From Novosphingobium sp. RL4 (GTDB lineage: Bacteria; Pseudomonadota; Alphaproteobacteria; Sphingomonadales; Sphingomonadaceae): 64,000 bases of DNA. Below are positions 1 to 8,944 of this stretch, piece after piece. Numbering within the stretch: the stretch's first letter is position 1; every line of letters starts with the position of its first letter. The notes below the pieces were generated by a model. It searched no databases. It was not told where the DNA came from and was given only the letters and a program-made list of their open reading frames with translations. The stretch is from contig NZ_CP141945.1 of NCBI RefSeq assembly GCF_035658495.1, positions 620,001 to 684,000 of the forward strand. Reading direction: 5' to 3'. The position numbers were made by a program, and so were the translations under genes.

Positions 1-587
1 AAGCGGCGCATCCATTCCACCAGCACCGGGTCATGGTGCGAGGCAATTATATGCGAGAGAACCTCGGGCCGTTCGTCCTGCCCCAGCTTGAAAATGCCCG
101 TGCACGAACGGATTTCCGCGCGAAAGCCGATGATCGCATCTGCCAGTCGGGAATAGCGCCCGCCCAGTTCCTCCTTGCTCCACGGCTCCGGGCGGCATCG
201 TTCCATCTCGTCTATCAGGATCTCCAGCGCAGGCCCGGTCAGTGCATCGTCGAAGCGCAGGTCTGCGGTAATCTTCAGTTGCACATAGTTCCAGGTGGGC
301 GCCCAGTCGCGAAGGCCCGCGTGCTCGGGCGAAACGTAGCCCTGCGGCCCGGTGAACAGCACATGGGCGGCAGAACGCGCGCGCAAGGCGCGGTGGAGCG
401 GATTGTGCCGGGCCATGTGCCCGATCAGTGCAGTCAGCTGCCCCTGTTCATCATATTCGCCCACGAGCGGCAGCAGCGATGCCTGAACCTCATTCCCACC
501 GGCCCATGACTGCACCCAGGCGAGCGGGTACCGTTCGATCAGGAAACGGACGTCCTGCGGGCCATAGGCCGCGAATGATTCATTCAA
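1..587 (-). CDS. PaiB-like FMN-binding regulator, partial
   Basis: This gene runs off the left edge of the window, so its C-terminus is missing; 195 codons are visible. The translation begins with LNESFAAYGPQDVRFLIERY and contains a split-barrel core with GHMARHNPLH, FTGPQGYVSPEH and the PTWNYVQL segment. These are hallmarks of the PaiB/FMN-binding negative regulator family, which adopts a flavin-reductase-like fold. I chose the TTG at 587 as start because AGGAG lies seven bases upstream and no ATG exists in this frame nearby. It lies downstream of the amidohydrolase gene on the same strand. The family assignment is fairly secure; the target regulated here is unknown. Confidence 0.75.
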   Translation of the reverse strand, partial: MNESFAAYGPQDVRFLIERYPLAWVQSWAGGNEVQASLLPLVGEYDEQGQLTALIGHMARHNPLHRALRARSAAHVLFTGPQGYVSPEHAGLRDWAPTWNYVQLKITADLRFDDALTGPALEILIDEMERCRPEPWSKEELGGRYSRLADAIIGFRAEIRSCTGIFKLGQDERPEVLSHIIASHHDPVLVEWMRR

Positions 588-708
588 AGCGCTGCTCCTC
601 GTGCACGCGGCGATAGATACCGCGCCGATCCGTGCAGTGGGTCAGGCACTGGTCCATCTCAAGGTCCAGTATCGTCAAAAAGCGGGGTCCAGAATGGCGG
701 ATGGTCCC

Positions 709-725
709 AGGCCCCTCCGGGGCCT
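709..725 (-). terminator. Hairpin downstream of the amidohydrolase gene
   Basis: A seven-base-pair stem with a TCC loop (AGGCCCC/GGGGCCT) lies 20 bases beyond the amidohydrolase stop codon. A T-rich tract is present only some 30 bases further on, so intrinsic termination is plausible but not strong. Confidence 0.35.
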
Positions 726-743
726 TCCGCCCAGGCAAAAGGC

Positions 744-3700
744 TCAGTACTCGAACGAGGCGGCGTTGCCCTGTGCTTCCTCGAAGGCGGCCGCCGTCTT
801 CATGGCCAGCGCGACCTCGCTTCCGGACATGCCGGCGAACCACGGCGCGGCCTTCGGCTTGCGGCGCGGCCATTGTTCGTCCAGCGTGGCGGCGTCGTAG
901 AGACGGCCGTTCTGCATCACCAGCTCCAGCGAACGCGTGTTGCGAATGTCGGCCAGCGGGTCCTTGTCCAGCACCAACAGGTCGGCCAGCTTGCCCGGCT
1001 CGATCGAACCGAGATCGAGCGCCCGCCCGATCACCTGGGCCGAGCCGATCGTCGCCGCCTGAAGGATCTGCGCAGGACTGGCCCCGCCCGATGCCATCGC
1101 CTCCAGTTCCCAGTGATAGCTCAGCCCCTGGACAATGCCATGAGCGCCGACGCCCAGCAGACCGCCCGCGCTGCCGATGTCGCTCGCCTGCCGGGCGAAC
1201 AGGGCGAACCCCTGCCCGTCCGCGCGATTCCACTGCGCGGAATCCCGTTTTGCCGCGAACGCGAACTCGGGCACGAAGCGGGCAAGCTTGCTGTCGAAGT
1301 CGTCCTGATGCCCGGCCACCATCGCGCCCAGCGGCCCCGGCGCACCGTAGAGCACCAGCATCGTGGGCACCGTGGCGATCCGCGAACGCACCAGCATCTG
1401 GATCATGTCGTCATGGATCGGCGCGATCGGCAGGCTGTGCTCGTTGCCGGCATAACCGTCGAGCATCTGCGTCAGATCAAGGCGATAGTCGCTCGCGCCT
1501 TCCGTCGTCGGCATCAGGCCCAGCGCCTGCGCCCCCTCGATCAGATGCCGCCGCTCGGCCCGGTCGCCGACCATGTACTCCTTGATGTTCGGCGTGCGGT
1601 AATAATCCGAATAGCGCCGCAGCGTGGCGATGGCCTCTTCGCGATCGCCCATCGGGCTGGTGCGGAACACGCCCTCTCCGGTCGAGAAGGCGCGCTGCCC
1701 GATCATGAGCCCGGCGTCGATCATGTCCGCATAGCCGAACACGTCGGGGTCGAAGGTCTGCACGTCGAGACCGGCGGTCACGCCGTAGGCGAGGTTGGCG
1801 GCGAAATCCCAGTGCCCGATGTCGAGGATACGGCGGCGTGTCTCGAACCAGTGGGCGTGAGCGTCGATGAAGCCGGGCACGATGAACTTGCCCGTCACAT
1901 CGCGCACCTCGGTGCCGTTAGGTACCTTCAAGGTGCCTTTAGGTCCTATGCCGGCGATGCGATTATCGACGATAAGCAGGTCGGCATCGTCGATGACCTC
2001 CGCCCCCTTCATCGTGGCGACCCGCGCGCCGCGCAACAGCAGCCTGCCCCTCGGAACGTCGCGCGGCAGTTGCACGTCCATCAGCGCACTGCGCGCCCGC
2101 GCCTCGACGGCAGCCGGTTTCCCGCTTTCGGCGGCGCCCAGAGCCAGTTGCCGCACCGTCGAGCCCACCGACCATACCAGCGAGCGCATGTCCGGCGCCC
2201 AGTCCATATAGTCCGCCCCGATCGCCGTAATCCGCCGCGCACCGGACGCCGGATCGCTCACCGTGACGGTCGGCGCCTCGCCCTGCTTCGCCTCCGGCAC
2301 CGGGACGAGGTACAGCTGCGAGGCATAACGGACCAGCGCGGTTCGGCCATCCGCGCTGAGCTGCGCGTTCTTCAGCGGCGCGGGCGCGTCGAAATACTGG
2401 CTGTCGGGCCGCGCGACCAGCTTGACCAGATGGCGGGCCGCGTCCCCAGCCGATGCTGCGCCGTCAACCGGGTGCGAGGAAATCCAGCCATCGGCATAGT
2501 AGCGCACCCGCCCCGGATCAGCATCGCGCCGCAGGTCCATCGCCGCCCCGACACTGCCGAGCGAGGTCATCACGCCCCCGTCGGCCGGCACGCGCACCAG
2601 CGAGGAAGGCATCGGCCCAAGGCTCTCGGCGGAGCGGTAGAGCCGGTCGTGCTGGCTGGCGCTGAAGGCCACCACGTCCCGGTTGCCCGCCAGAAACAGC
2701 GGTTCCGAGTAATAGGCCGCCTGCGACGTGATGCGGCGCGGCGCGGTCCTGCCATCGGCCGCCGCGACCCAGATATGGCCTGCGTCCTTCGCGGTCCAGG
2801 TAACGTAAGTGACAAAACGGCCATCGTCCGACCAGCTCGGCTGCCATGCGGAACCGGGCACCTCAAGGCGCCGGGGCTTGGCGCCCTTGCGGTTCTCGGC
2901 AATGTAGAGACGGCCCAGGGCGCCGAACACCACGCGCTTGCCGTCCGGCGAAAGACGCGGCGTCTGGATCACGCGGACATGGACGGGGCCCTGATCGATG
3001 CGGTGCTGGCGCCGCAGGTCCGGCCCCATCTCGTGCCGGACGTGCGCCTCGAAGGGGATGTCCGCCAGCGACCCGCTCGCGATGTCGAGCCGCTTCAGAC
3101 CGCCGCCCTGCCCAAGGTATATGCTGCGATCGTCGGCGGAAAACACCATGCGGGGCAGCAGGTCCACATAGTATCCGCCGGACTGGCCGTCCGGGTCCAG
3201 CGGACCATGAACCACGCGGTCCGAGCCGTCCTCAAGGTCTCGTAGATGCAGGACGGTCTGCTGGCCCTCATGCGTGGCATAGGCCAGCAAACGGCCGTCA
3301 TGCGACAGTGCCGGGCGCATGGCACCGCCGGGCGTGGTCATGAAAGCCTGCTGCTGGCGGGTCGCCAGATCGAAGCGCACGATCGTCCAGTGCGGCAGCG
3401 CCCCGCTGGTCCATGTGGTTCCCGCCTTGGTGGCGTAGTACAGGCTCCTGCCGTCGGGCGAGGCGACCACGCCCATCGCATTGCGCCGCTCCGGGTGAGG
3501 ATCATCGCCGTTCGGCTGCGCCTTGACCAGCACTTCGCGAGCACCGCTCGCCACGTCGAACGACAGCAGCTCGAACGCCAGCACACCCCAGATCATGCGC
3601 GACACGTAAAGCGTCCTTCCATCTGGCGACCATGCCGGCGAGCCGTAGTGCGGCGCCCCGCTCTCGTCTTTCGACACGCGGCGAGCGTTGCTGCCGTCGG

Positions 3701-4037
3701 CATCCGCGATCCACAGGTTGTCACGCCCGTCACGATCGCTGACGAAGGCGATATGGCGGCCGTCCGGCGAAAACACCGGCTGGGTGTCGAAGGCGGCGCC
3801 GGTCATCATCGGCCGGGCCCTCCCCCCTTGCACGGGGAGGGCATAGATATCGCCGAGCAAGTCGAACAGGATGGTGTTGCCATCCGGCGCGACATCAAGC
3901 GCGGGCCAGGTGACTTGCCGGGTATCGTATTCGATCACCCGCCCGGTCAACGGCGGTAACGTATCCGCCCAAGCCGCCGGGCTTGCAAGCAGCGCCGCGG
4001 CCGTCACGATCGCCGAATTCGCCAACCACCTGTTCAC
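744..4037 (-). CDS. Secreted amidohydrolase with N-terminal beta-propeller
   Basis: The protein has about 1097 residues. A signal peptide (NRWLANSAIVTAAALLASP...AWA) is followed by a TolB/PD40-type beta-propeller from about residue 40 to 620, seen as repeated SPDGR-type blades. A metal-dependent amidohydrolase domain fills the rest, with the metal-binding HAH in GFIDAHAHW near residue 726, a further HDD near 875, and the usual C-terminal KLADLLVLDKDP strand. The family hydrolyses C-N bonds such as those in peptides or N-acyl amino acids; the substrate here is not readable. I prefer the GTG at 4037 to the upstream ATG at 4115 because AAAGGTG precedes it and the signal peptide then starts correctly. 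It is likely periplasmic. Confidence 0.85.
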   Translation of the reverse strand: MNRWLANSAIVTAAALLASPAAWADTLPPLTGRVIEYDTRQVTWPALDVAPDGNTILFDLLGDIYALPVQGGRARPMMTGAAFDTQPVFSPDGRHIAFVSDRDGRDNLWIADADGSNARRVSKDESGAPHYGSPAWSPDGRTLYVSRMIWGVLAFELLSFDVASGAREVLVKAQPNGDDPHPERRNAMGVVASPDGRSLYYATKAGTTWTSGALPHWTIVRFDLATRQQQAFMTTPGGAMRPALSHDGRLLAYATHEGQQTVLHLRDLEDGSDRVVHGPLDPDGQSGGYYVDLLPRMVFSADDRSIYLGQGGGLKRLDIASGSLADIPFEAHVRHEMGPDLRRQHRIDQGPVHVRVIQTPRLSPDGKRVVFGALGRLYIAENRKGAKPRRLEVPGSAWQPSWSDDGRFVTYVTWTAKDAGHIWVAAADGRTAPRRITSQAAYYSEPLFLAGNRDVVAFSASQHDRLYRSAESLGPMPSSLVRVPADGGVMTSLGSVGAAMDLRRDADPGRVRYYADGWISSHPVDGAASAGDAARHLVKLVARPDSQYFDAPAPLKNAQLSADGRTALVRYASQLYLVPVPEAKQGEAPTVTVSDPASGARRITAIGADYMDWAPDMRSLVWSVGSTVRQLALGAAESGKPAAVEARARSALMDVQLPRDVPRGRLLLRGARVATMKGAEVIDDADLLIVDNRIAGIGPKGTLKVPNGTEVRDVTGKFIVPGFIDAHAHWFETRRRILDIGHWDFAANLAYGVTAGLDVQTFDPDVFGYADMIDAGLMIGQRAFSTGEGVFRTSPMGDREEAIATLRRYSDYYRTPNIKEYMVGDRAERRHLIEGAQALGLMPTTEGASDYRLDLTQMLDGYAGNEHSLPIAPIHDDMIQMLVRSRIATVPTMLVLYGAPGPLGAMVAGHQDDFDSKLARFVPEFAFAAKRDSAQWNRADGQGFALFARQASDIGSAGGLLGVGAHGIVQGLSYHWELEAMASGGASPAQILQAATIGSAQVIGRALDLGSIEPGKLADLLVLDKDPLADIRNTRSLELVMQNGRLYDAATLDEQWPRRKPKAAPWFAGMSGSEVALAMKTAAAFEEAQGNAASFEY

Positions 4038-4154
4038 CGCATCACCTTTCACGTCATAAATCGGGGCACATTCCATTGCGGTCCGGGCACCGCCCGCAAA
4101 ACATCCAGTTTGCATCCGGCGAGGGGACCATTGCCGGCGTGCCGGATCGGCCGG

Positions 4155-4592
4155 TCAGACCGTGCTGAGGAGCAGGCTGGTCTCGCTGTTGAGCACCCCG
4201 TCGATCATGCGCACCTGCCGCAGCACGCGATCGAAATCCGAGAGGCTCGCCGCACGGATGTCGGCGACCAGATCCCAGCTACCGTTGGTTGTGTGCAGGG
4301 TGCGAATCTCGACGATCCCCCGCAGCTTGCGGATGACCTCGGTCGTCGATTTTCCCGTGATTTCGATCAGCATCACCGCACGGACCGACAAGTCGTCGTA
4401 ATCGTCCCGGACGCGGATGGTGAAACCCAGCAACGTCCCGGTATCGACCATCCGGTCCAGACGGCTCTGCACGGTGCCGCGCGCCACACCCAGGGCATCC
4501 GCCATCCTGGACAGGGACGCGCGCCCGTCCACCCGCAGATAACTGATTATGCGCCGATCGAGATCATCGGGGATGAATTTTGCAGACACCAC
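4155..4592 (-). CDS. Lrp/AsnC family transcriptional regulator
   Basis: This 145-residue protein has the standard size and order of the family: an N-terminal winged helix-turn-helix (LDRRIISYLRVDGRASLSRM then GVARGTVQSRLDRM, residues 8-55), then a RAM/ligand-binding alpha-beta domain (residues 65-140). It starts with GTG. It is transcribed divergently from the ornithine cyclodeaminase gene across 146 bases that contain an inverted repeat, so it most likely controls that gene and itself in response to an amino acid. The propeller-amidohydrolase lies downstream on the same strand, 117 bases away, and could belong to the same regulon. Confidence 0.9.
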   Translation of the reverse strand: MVSAKFIPDDLDRRIISYLRVDGRASLSRMADALGVARGTVQSRLDRMVDTGTLLGFTIRVRDDYDDLSVRAVMLIEITGKSTTEVIRKLRGIVEIRTLHTTNGSWDLVADIRAASLSDFDRVLRQVRMIDGVLNSETSLLLSTV

Positions 4593-4611
4593 GCAGCAGC
4601 ACTTTCATTCA

Positions 4612-4663
4612 TGCAATTTGCCTAATTGGACTATAAAAATTCTCCAAAATTGGGCGAATTGCA
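4612..4663. promoter_or_regulatory. Inverted repeat, probable Lrp-type operator
   Basis: The left arm TGCAATTTGCCTAATTGG (4612-4629) and the right arm at 4644-4663 (inverse complement TGCAATTCGCCCAATTTTGG) share TGCAATTyGCCyAATT in opposite orientation. The sequence between them is AT-rich and includes TATAAA. It lies in the divergent gap between the Lrp-type regulator and the ornithine cyclodeaminase gene, where such regulators normally bind. The binding role is inferred. Confidence 0.5.
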
Positions 4664-4738
4664 AGGCAACCTTGCCATTTATACCAACAGCGTGCCGCCT
4701 TACGATCCGTCCGGATCACTTCCCAAAGGACAGAATTC

Positions 4739-5788
4739 ATGGCCCCGCCTCCTTCCCCCCTCGCCTTCATTCCCTTCGTCAGCGTCGAGAACATGATGCG
4801 CCTGGTGCATCATTTAGGGATCGAGACCATGCTGCGTGAACTCGCCGACGCGATCGAGGCGGACTATCTGCGCTGGCCCATGTTCGAAAAGACCGCCCGG
4901 CTGGCCTCCCATTCGGACGAAGGCGTGATCGAACTGATGCCGACTTCGGATGGAGAGGCTTTCGCCTTCAAGTACGTGAACGGTCACCCGAGCAACATCG
5001 CCAGGGGCCTGCAGACGGTTGCCGCGTTCGGCCTGCTGGCGCGCGTCGACACCGGCTACCCATTGCTCCTGGCCGAGATGACCCTGCTAACGGCCCTGCG
5101 CACCGCCGCGACTTCGGCGATGGTCGCGCGCAAGCTCGCCCCGGCGGACTCGCGCGTCATGGCAATGATCGGCAACGGCGCGCAGGCGGAATTCCAGGCG
5201 CTGGCGATGAAGGCCATTGTCGGCATCGAGGAAGTGCGCCTGTTCGATATCGACCCCGCCGCCACCCGCAAGGTCGCGCTCAATCTGGAAGGGTCCGGTC
5301 TCGGCGTAGTCTCCTGCGAAACCTCGCAGGAGGCGATCGAGGGCGCGCAGATCGTGACGACCTGCACCGCCGACAAGGCCTATGCCACGATCCTTTCCGA
5401 CAACATGGTCGGCGCCGGCATCCACATCAACGCCATCGGCGGAGACTGCCCCGGCAAGACCGAACTGCACAAGGACATCCTGTCGCGCGCCTCGACTTTC
5501 GTCGAATTCGAGCCCCAGACCCGCATCGAAGGCGAGATCCAGCAGATGGAAGCTTCCTATCCCGTGACCGAGTTCTGGAAGGTCCTGAACGGCGAGGCGC
5601 CGGGACGTGCCGATGCCCGGCAGATCACCCTGTTCGACAGCGTCGGTTTCGCGGTGGAGGACTTTTCGGCGCTGCGCTATGTACTGGGCAAGCTGGAAGG
5701 CACGCAATTCTTCCAGCAGTTGGACATCCTTGCCGATCCCGACGATCCCCGTGACCTGTTCGGCATGCTTCAGCGCGCCGCCGCCTGA
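4739..5788 (+). CDS. Ornithine cyclodeaminase / mu-crystallin family
   Basis: The protein has 349 residues and matches the ornithine cyclodeaminase/mu-crystallin family. A Rossmann nucleotide site MIGNGAQAEFQ starts near residue 143, the substrate-side motif KYVNGHP begins at residue 78, and GIHINAIGGDCPGKTEL follows near 227. Family members convert L-ornithine to proline and ammonia, or reduce ketimines, using NAD(P) in the cytosol. The neighbouring Lrp regulator and amidase fit amino-acid catabolism. The ATG at 4739 is preceded by AAAGGACAG. I am confident of the family, less so of the exact substrate, because alanine dehydrogenase and ketimine reductase members look alike. Confidence 0.88.
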   Translation: MAPPPSPLAFIPFVSVENMMRLVHHLGIETMLRELADAIEADYLRWPMFEKTARLASHSDEGVIELMPTSDGEAFAFKYVNGHPSNIARGLQTVAAFGLLARVDTGYPLLLAEMTLLTALRTAATSAMVARKLAPADSRVMAMIGNGAQAEFQALAMKAIVGIEEVRLFDIDPAATRKVALNLEGSGLGVVSCETSQEAIEGAQIVTTCTADKAYATILSDNMVGAGIHINAIGGDCPGKTELHKDILSRASTFVEFEPQTRIEGEIQQMEASYPVTEFWKVLNGEAPGRADARQITLFDSVGFAVEDFSALRYVLGKLEGTQFFQQLDILADPDDPRDLFGMLQRAAA

Positions 5789-5822
5789 CGGGGAAAGCAC
5801 GCGCCTGGACCCGCACTTCAAT

Positions 5823-5854
5823 GTGATATTGGACCTTTACGGCTCCAATATCAC
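5823..5854. repeat. Perfect 11-bp inverted repeat before the amidase gene
   Basis: GTGATATTGGA (5823-5833) and TCCAATATCAC (5844-5854) are perfect inverse complements separated by ten bases. The repeat lies between the cyclodeaminase stop codon and the amidase start. It could be a regulator operator or an attenuating hairpin; the AT-rich stem and lack of a T-tract favour an operator. Confidence 0.5.
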
Positions 5855-5892
5855 GGCGAAGAAGCGGCCGCGTTCGATACTGGAGAATGAGA

Positions 5893-7464
5893 ATGGGCGA
5901 TACGATCCTCGAACGCGTGACCATGGACCGCAGGACGGTTCTGGCAGCGACCCCCGTGGTGCTTGCCGCCGGCACCACGCCCGCTCTCGCCGGAGCGCGG
6001 CCGAACGGCTCGGGTCCGGGCGATATCGTCACGATGACCGCAACCGACCTTTCCGCCGCGATCCATCGGCGCGATCTCTCCAGCCGTGAAGTGATGGCCG
6101 CGCATCTGGCCCATATCGACAAGCTGAACCCGCGTTTCAATGCCATCGTCTCGCGCGTGGATGGCGATGTGCTGCTGCGACAGGCGGCAGCGATGGACGA
6201 GGATGCCGCCGCCGGCCGCTTCCACGGTCCTCTTCATGGGTTCCCGCATGCCGTGAAGGACACCGCCCCGGTCAAGGGCATACGCACGACGCAAGGATCG
6301 CCGCTCCTGCGCGGCAATATCCCGACCGCCGACAGCCTCGTGGTGGCGCGGATGCGTCAGGCCGGCGCCGTGTTCATCGGCAAGACCAACGTTCCCGAAT
6401 TCGCCTTGGGCTCGCACAGTTTCAACCCCGTGTTCGGGACCACCCACAATGCCTATGCCCACGGCCGTGCGGCCGGTGGCAGCACCGGCGGCGGCGCGGT
6501 CGCGCTGGCACTGCGGATGGTGCCTGTGACCGATGGCAGCGACTTCGGCGGCTCGCTGCGGAACCCGCCCGGCTGGAACAATGTCTTCGGCCTGCGCCCC
6601 TCGTTCGGCCGCGTCCCCTCAGTCCCCAACACCGACTTTTTCTGGCAGAACTTCGCGACATCGGGGCCGCTTGGCCGCACGGTGGCGGATCTCTCCATGC
6701 TGCTTTCGGTCCAGGCGGGTGGCGACAGGAGATCACCGTTCTCGCTTGGCGACGATCCCGCCATGTTCGCGCGGCCGCTTGACCGGGACTGGAAGGGCGG
6801 CAGGATCGGCTGGCTGGGCGATCTCGACGGCGCCTTGCCGATGGAAGCGGGCATCCTCGACACATGCGCCAGGGCGCTCAAGGCCTTCGAGGCGATCGGC
6901 ATGAAGGTAGAGGCGGCCAGGCTTGCCGAACGGGCGCCAGATATGTGGCGCACGGCGAAGATACTACGTCAGTGGTCGGTCGGTGCCGATCTCCAGGCGT
7001 TCTACGACGATCCGGCCAAGCGCGCGCAGATGAAGCCCGAGGCGATCTGGGAAGTAGAGGGCGGCATGAAGCTGACAGGCCCGCAACTGGCCGAGGCATC
7101 TGCCGGGCGAACCCGCATCTATCAGGCCTTCGACGCCGCCTTCGAACATTTCGACTTCCTTGTCCTGCCCACCGCGCAAGTCTTCCCTTTCGACGTCAAG
7201 GAGCGCTGGCCCACGCAGATCGCGGGGAAGCCGATGGACAGCTACCACCGCTGGATGGAAGTCACCCTGCCCGCGACGATGGCCGGATTGCCTGCACTCG
7301 CCGTTCCCGCGGGCTTCGGCGGCGCACTGAAGCTTCCCATCGGCCTCCAGATCATCGGGAAGCGACACGACGACCTGGGCGTTCTTCAGGTGGGTCACGC
7401 TTACGAGAAGGCATCCCCCTGGATCGCCTCCACGCCGCCGCCGGCACTGCACGGCAGAGGCTGA
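5893..7464 (+). CDS. Amidase signature family protein, Tat-exported
   Basis: This is a Ser-cisSer-Lys amidase of 523 residues. Lys121 sits in HAVKDT, the cis-serine is Ser197 in AGGSTGGG, and the nucleophile is Ser221 in GSDFGGSLR. Residues 11-35 form a twin-arginine signal (MDRRTVLAATPVVLAAG), so the enzyme should be exported folded to the periplasm. I chose the ATG at 5893 over 5887 because GGAG is then seven bases away. The family hydrolyses amides to acids and ammonia; the substrate is unknown. It lies 104 bases after the cyclodeaminase, with an inverted repeat between, and could be co-regulated with it. Confidence 0.88.
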   Translation: MGDTILERVTMDRRTVLAATPVVLAAGTTPALAGARPNGSGPGDIVTMTATDLSAAIHRRDLSSREVMAAHLAHIDKLNPRFNAIVSRVDGDVLLRQAAAMDEDAAAGRFHGPLHGFPHAVKDTAPVKGIRTTQGSPLLRGNIPTADSLVVARMRQAGAVFIGKTNVPEFALGSHSFNPVFGTTHNAYAHGRAAGGSTGGGAVALALRMVPVTDGSDFGGSLRNPPGWNNVFGLRPSFGRVPSVPNTDFFWQNFATSGPLGRTVADLSMLLSVQAGGDRRSPFSLGDDPAMFARPLDRDWKGGRIGWLGDLDGALPMEAGILDTCARALKAFEAIGMKVEAARLAERAPDMWRTAKILRQWSVGADLQAFYDDPAKRAQMKPEAIWEVEGGMKLTGPQLAEASAGRTRIYQAFDAAFEHFDFLVLPTAQVFPFDVKERWPTQIAGKPMDSYHRWMEVTLPATMAGLPALAVPAGFGGALKLPIGLQIIGKRHDDLGVLQVGHAYEKASPWIASTPPPALHGRG

Positions 7465-7552
7465 TAATCCCGGGCCATCATCGAAGTCGTGGACACGTTC
7501 GCTGCCAGCGGTGGCAGCAAGCTCAGCGGCGCTGATGATTTCCGAGCACCTG

Positions 7553-7602
7553 CATGATGAGCGGGCGAATGCGGCTTCGAACGCCCTCTCCCGCTCATCA
7601 TG
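7553..7602. terminator. Hairpin between convergent genes
   Basis: CATGATGAGCGGG (7553-7565) and CCCGCTCATCATG (7590-7602) form a perfect 13-bp stem, with an inner GGGCG/CGCCC pairing as alternative. It sits between the convergent amidase and phosphoesterase genes, so it may end transcription from both sides. There is no long T-tract. Confidence 0.5.
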
Positions 7603-7613
7603 TTTACGGATGC

Positions 7614-8912
7614 TTATCTCACGGATCGCGCAGGTTTGCGGAAACGCGTGCGAAAATCGGTGAGGTCGATCGTGAAATCGTCCGCCTTCATATATTCCTC
7701 ATCTGTCAACTTGGGCTTTTCATCGGCCTTGTACCACTTGGCATAGTCAGACGCGTCCACGCTATTGACCTTGTAATGCGTCGAATAGGTTCGCACTTTC
7801 ACCTGCGGCACCTTCAGGGCGAGGTCGAAAGTCATCAGGCGCAACCAGCCGTCGCCGATTCCCATGCCTGGCTCCAGCTTTGCCCCGGCATCCTTGGCAG
7901 TCTGCGCACGGTCCTGATAGTCTGCCAGCACCTGGTAGACCGGATGGCCGAATTTATTGAAGTCCGTGCGGAAGGCTTGCGCGTGTTCGTGTCCGCAGAG
8001 CACCATGAATATCTGATCATGCTGACTGAGGAGCTTGTCCCAAATCATCTGGGGGCTGTTATCCTCCGGATCGGCGGCTGCGTTGTCGATGATCGGATTG
8101 GCCAGACGTTCGCCGGCGGTGTCCAGGAAGTCATGCATCGAAACGATGGTCGGCAGGCCGGGATATCTGGCGATCACGTCCGCCGCCCACTTCAGCGAGG
8201 CATTGGGTGCATCGAACTGCAGGCCGATGTGCAGGAAGCGATAGCCGCCGGCCGTGAAAATCTGCGCACTGTCGGCACCGTCGTCATGGCTGGCGACATA
8301 CCACGACTGGTCCTTGAAGTACTGCGACTGGTCCGAGAAGACCTTCTTCCAGTTCGACAGGCCACCCGAATGCAGCATGCCTACATCCGCCGCGCTGCGG
8401 ACCTGCGCGGCCGGCGGATGGTTCCAATCCGTCCACATCGCATCATAGTCGTGATTGCCCGGCACGACCGAGAACGGCACTTTGCCCGCAATCATGTCCC
8501 AGCCCTGGCGGACTGTCGGCATTTCGACAGTGTGGACCTTCTCGGTCGGCGCGAAGTGGGCATCCATCATCGGGTTGGGGGCGCGCTTGAAGCCACGAGC
8601 CGCGTGGGCCGGATCGATCATGAGCGACTGGTGCTGCCAGTTGTCGCCCAGACCGTCCACGAAAGCGATATCGCCGCCGGCGCTCTTCAGGTTGGCGGCG
8701 ACAAAGGCCATCTGGTCGAGGAACATCTTGCTGGCGTCGAATGCAAAGCCCTCACCGGTCTGGTGGGTGTAGTCGACATAGTTCTGCGTATCGGGGATTA
8801 CCGCGATGGTGAAGCTGTCGTCGGCCTTGTCTGCGGCTGTCGCAGGCGCGCAAGCAAGCGCCACACCGGTAAGGCAAGTGCAAAGGGCGAGCAGGCGGGA
8901 AAGCGTTTTCAT
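7614..8912 (-). CDS. Exported metallophosphoesterase
   Basis: The protein has 432 residues with a cleavable signal peptide (LLALCTCLTGVALACAPATA). Calcineurin-type phosphoesterase motifs follow: AVIPDTQNY near residue 40, VPGNHDYDAM near 150 and the metal ligands CGHEHAQAF near 305. Such enzymes use two metal ions to hydrolyse phosphomono- or diesters. The gene starts 32 bases downstream of a TonB-dependent receptor gene on the same strand, so the two are probably one operon. This suggests extracellular capture of a phosphorylated compound by the receptor and hydrolysis in the periplasm, which is an inference. Confidence 0.85.
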   Translation of the reverse strand: MKTLSRLLALCTCLTGVALACAPATAADKADDSFTIAVIPDTQNYVDYTHQTGEGFAFDASKMFLDQMAFVAANLKSAGGDIAFVDGLGDNWQHQSLMIDPAHAARGFKRAPNPMMDAHFAPTEKVHTVEMPTVRQGWDMIAGKVPFSVVPGNHDYDAMWTDWNHPPAAQVRSAADVGMLHSGGLSNWKKVFSDQSQYFKDQSWYVASHDDGADSAQIFTAGGYRFLHIGLQFDAPNASLKWAADVIARYPGLPTIVSMHDFLDTAGERLANPIIDNAAADPEDNSPQMIWDKLLSQHDQIFMVLCGHEHAQAFRTDFNKFGHPVYQVLADYQDRAQTAKDAGAKLEPGMGIGDGWLRLMTFDLALKVPQVKVRTYSTHYKVNSVDASDYAKWYKADEKPKLTDEEYMKADDFTIDLTDFRTRFRKPARSVR

Positions 8913-8944
8913 GATTCCATGGCTCCGAGAGATGTCAGGAAAGG

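Noticed and set aside
873..3245. A 790-codon open frame on the plus strand opposite the amidohydrolase gene
   Set aside because: It is antisense to a clear secreted enzyme, has no domain or repeat pattern, and long antisense frames are common in high-GC DNA.
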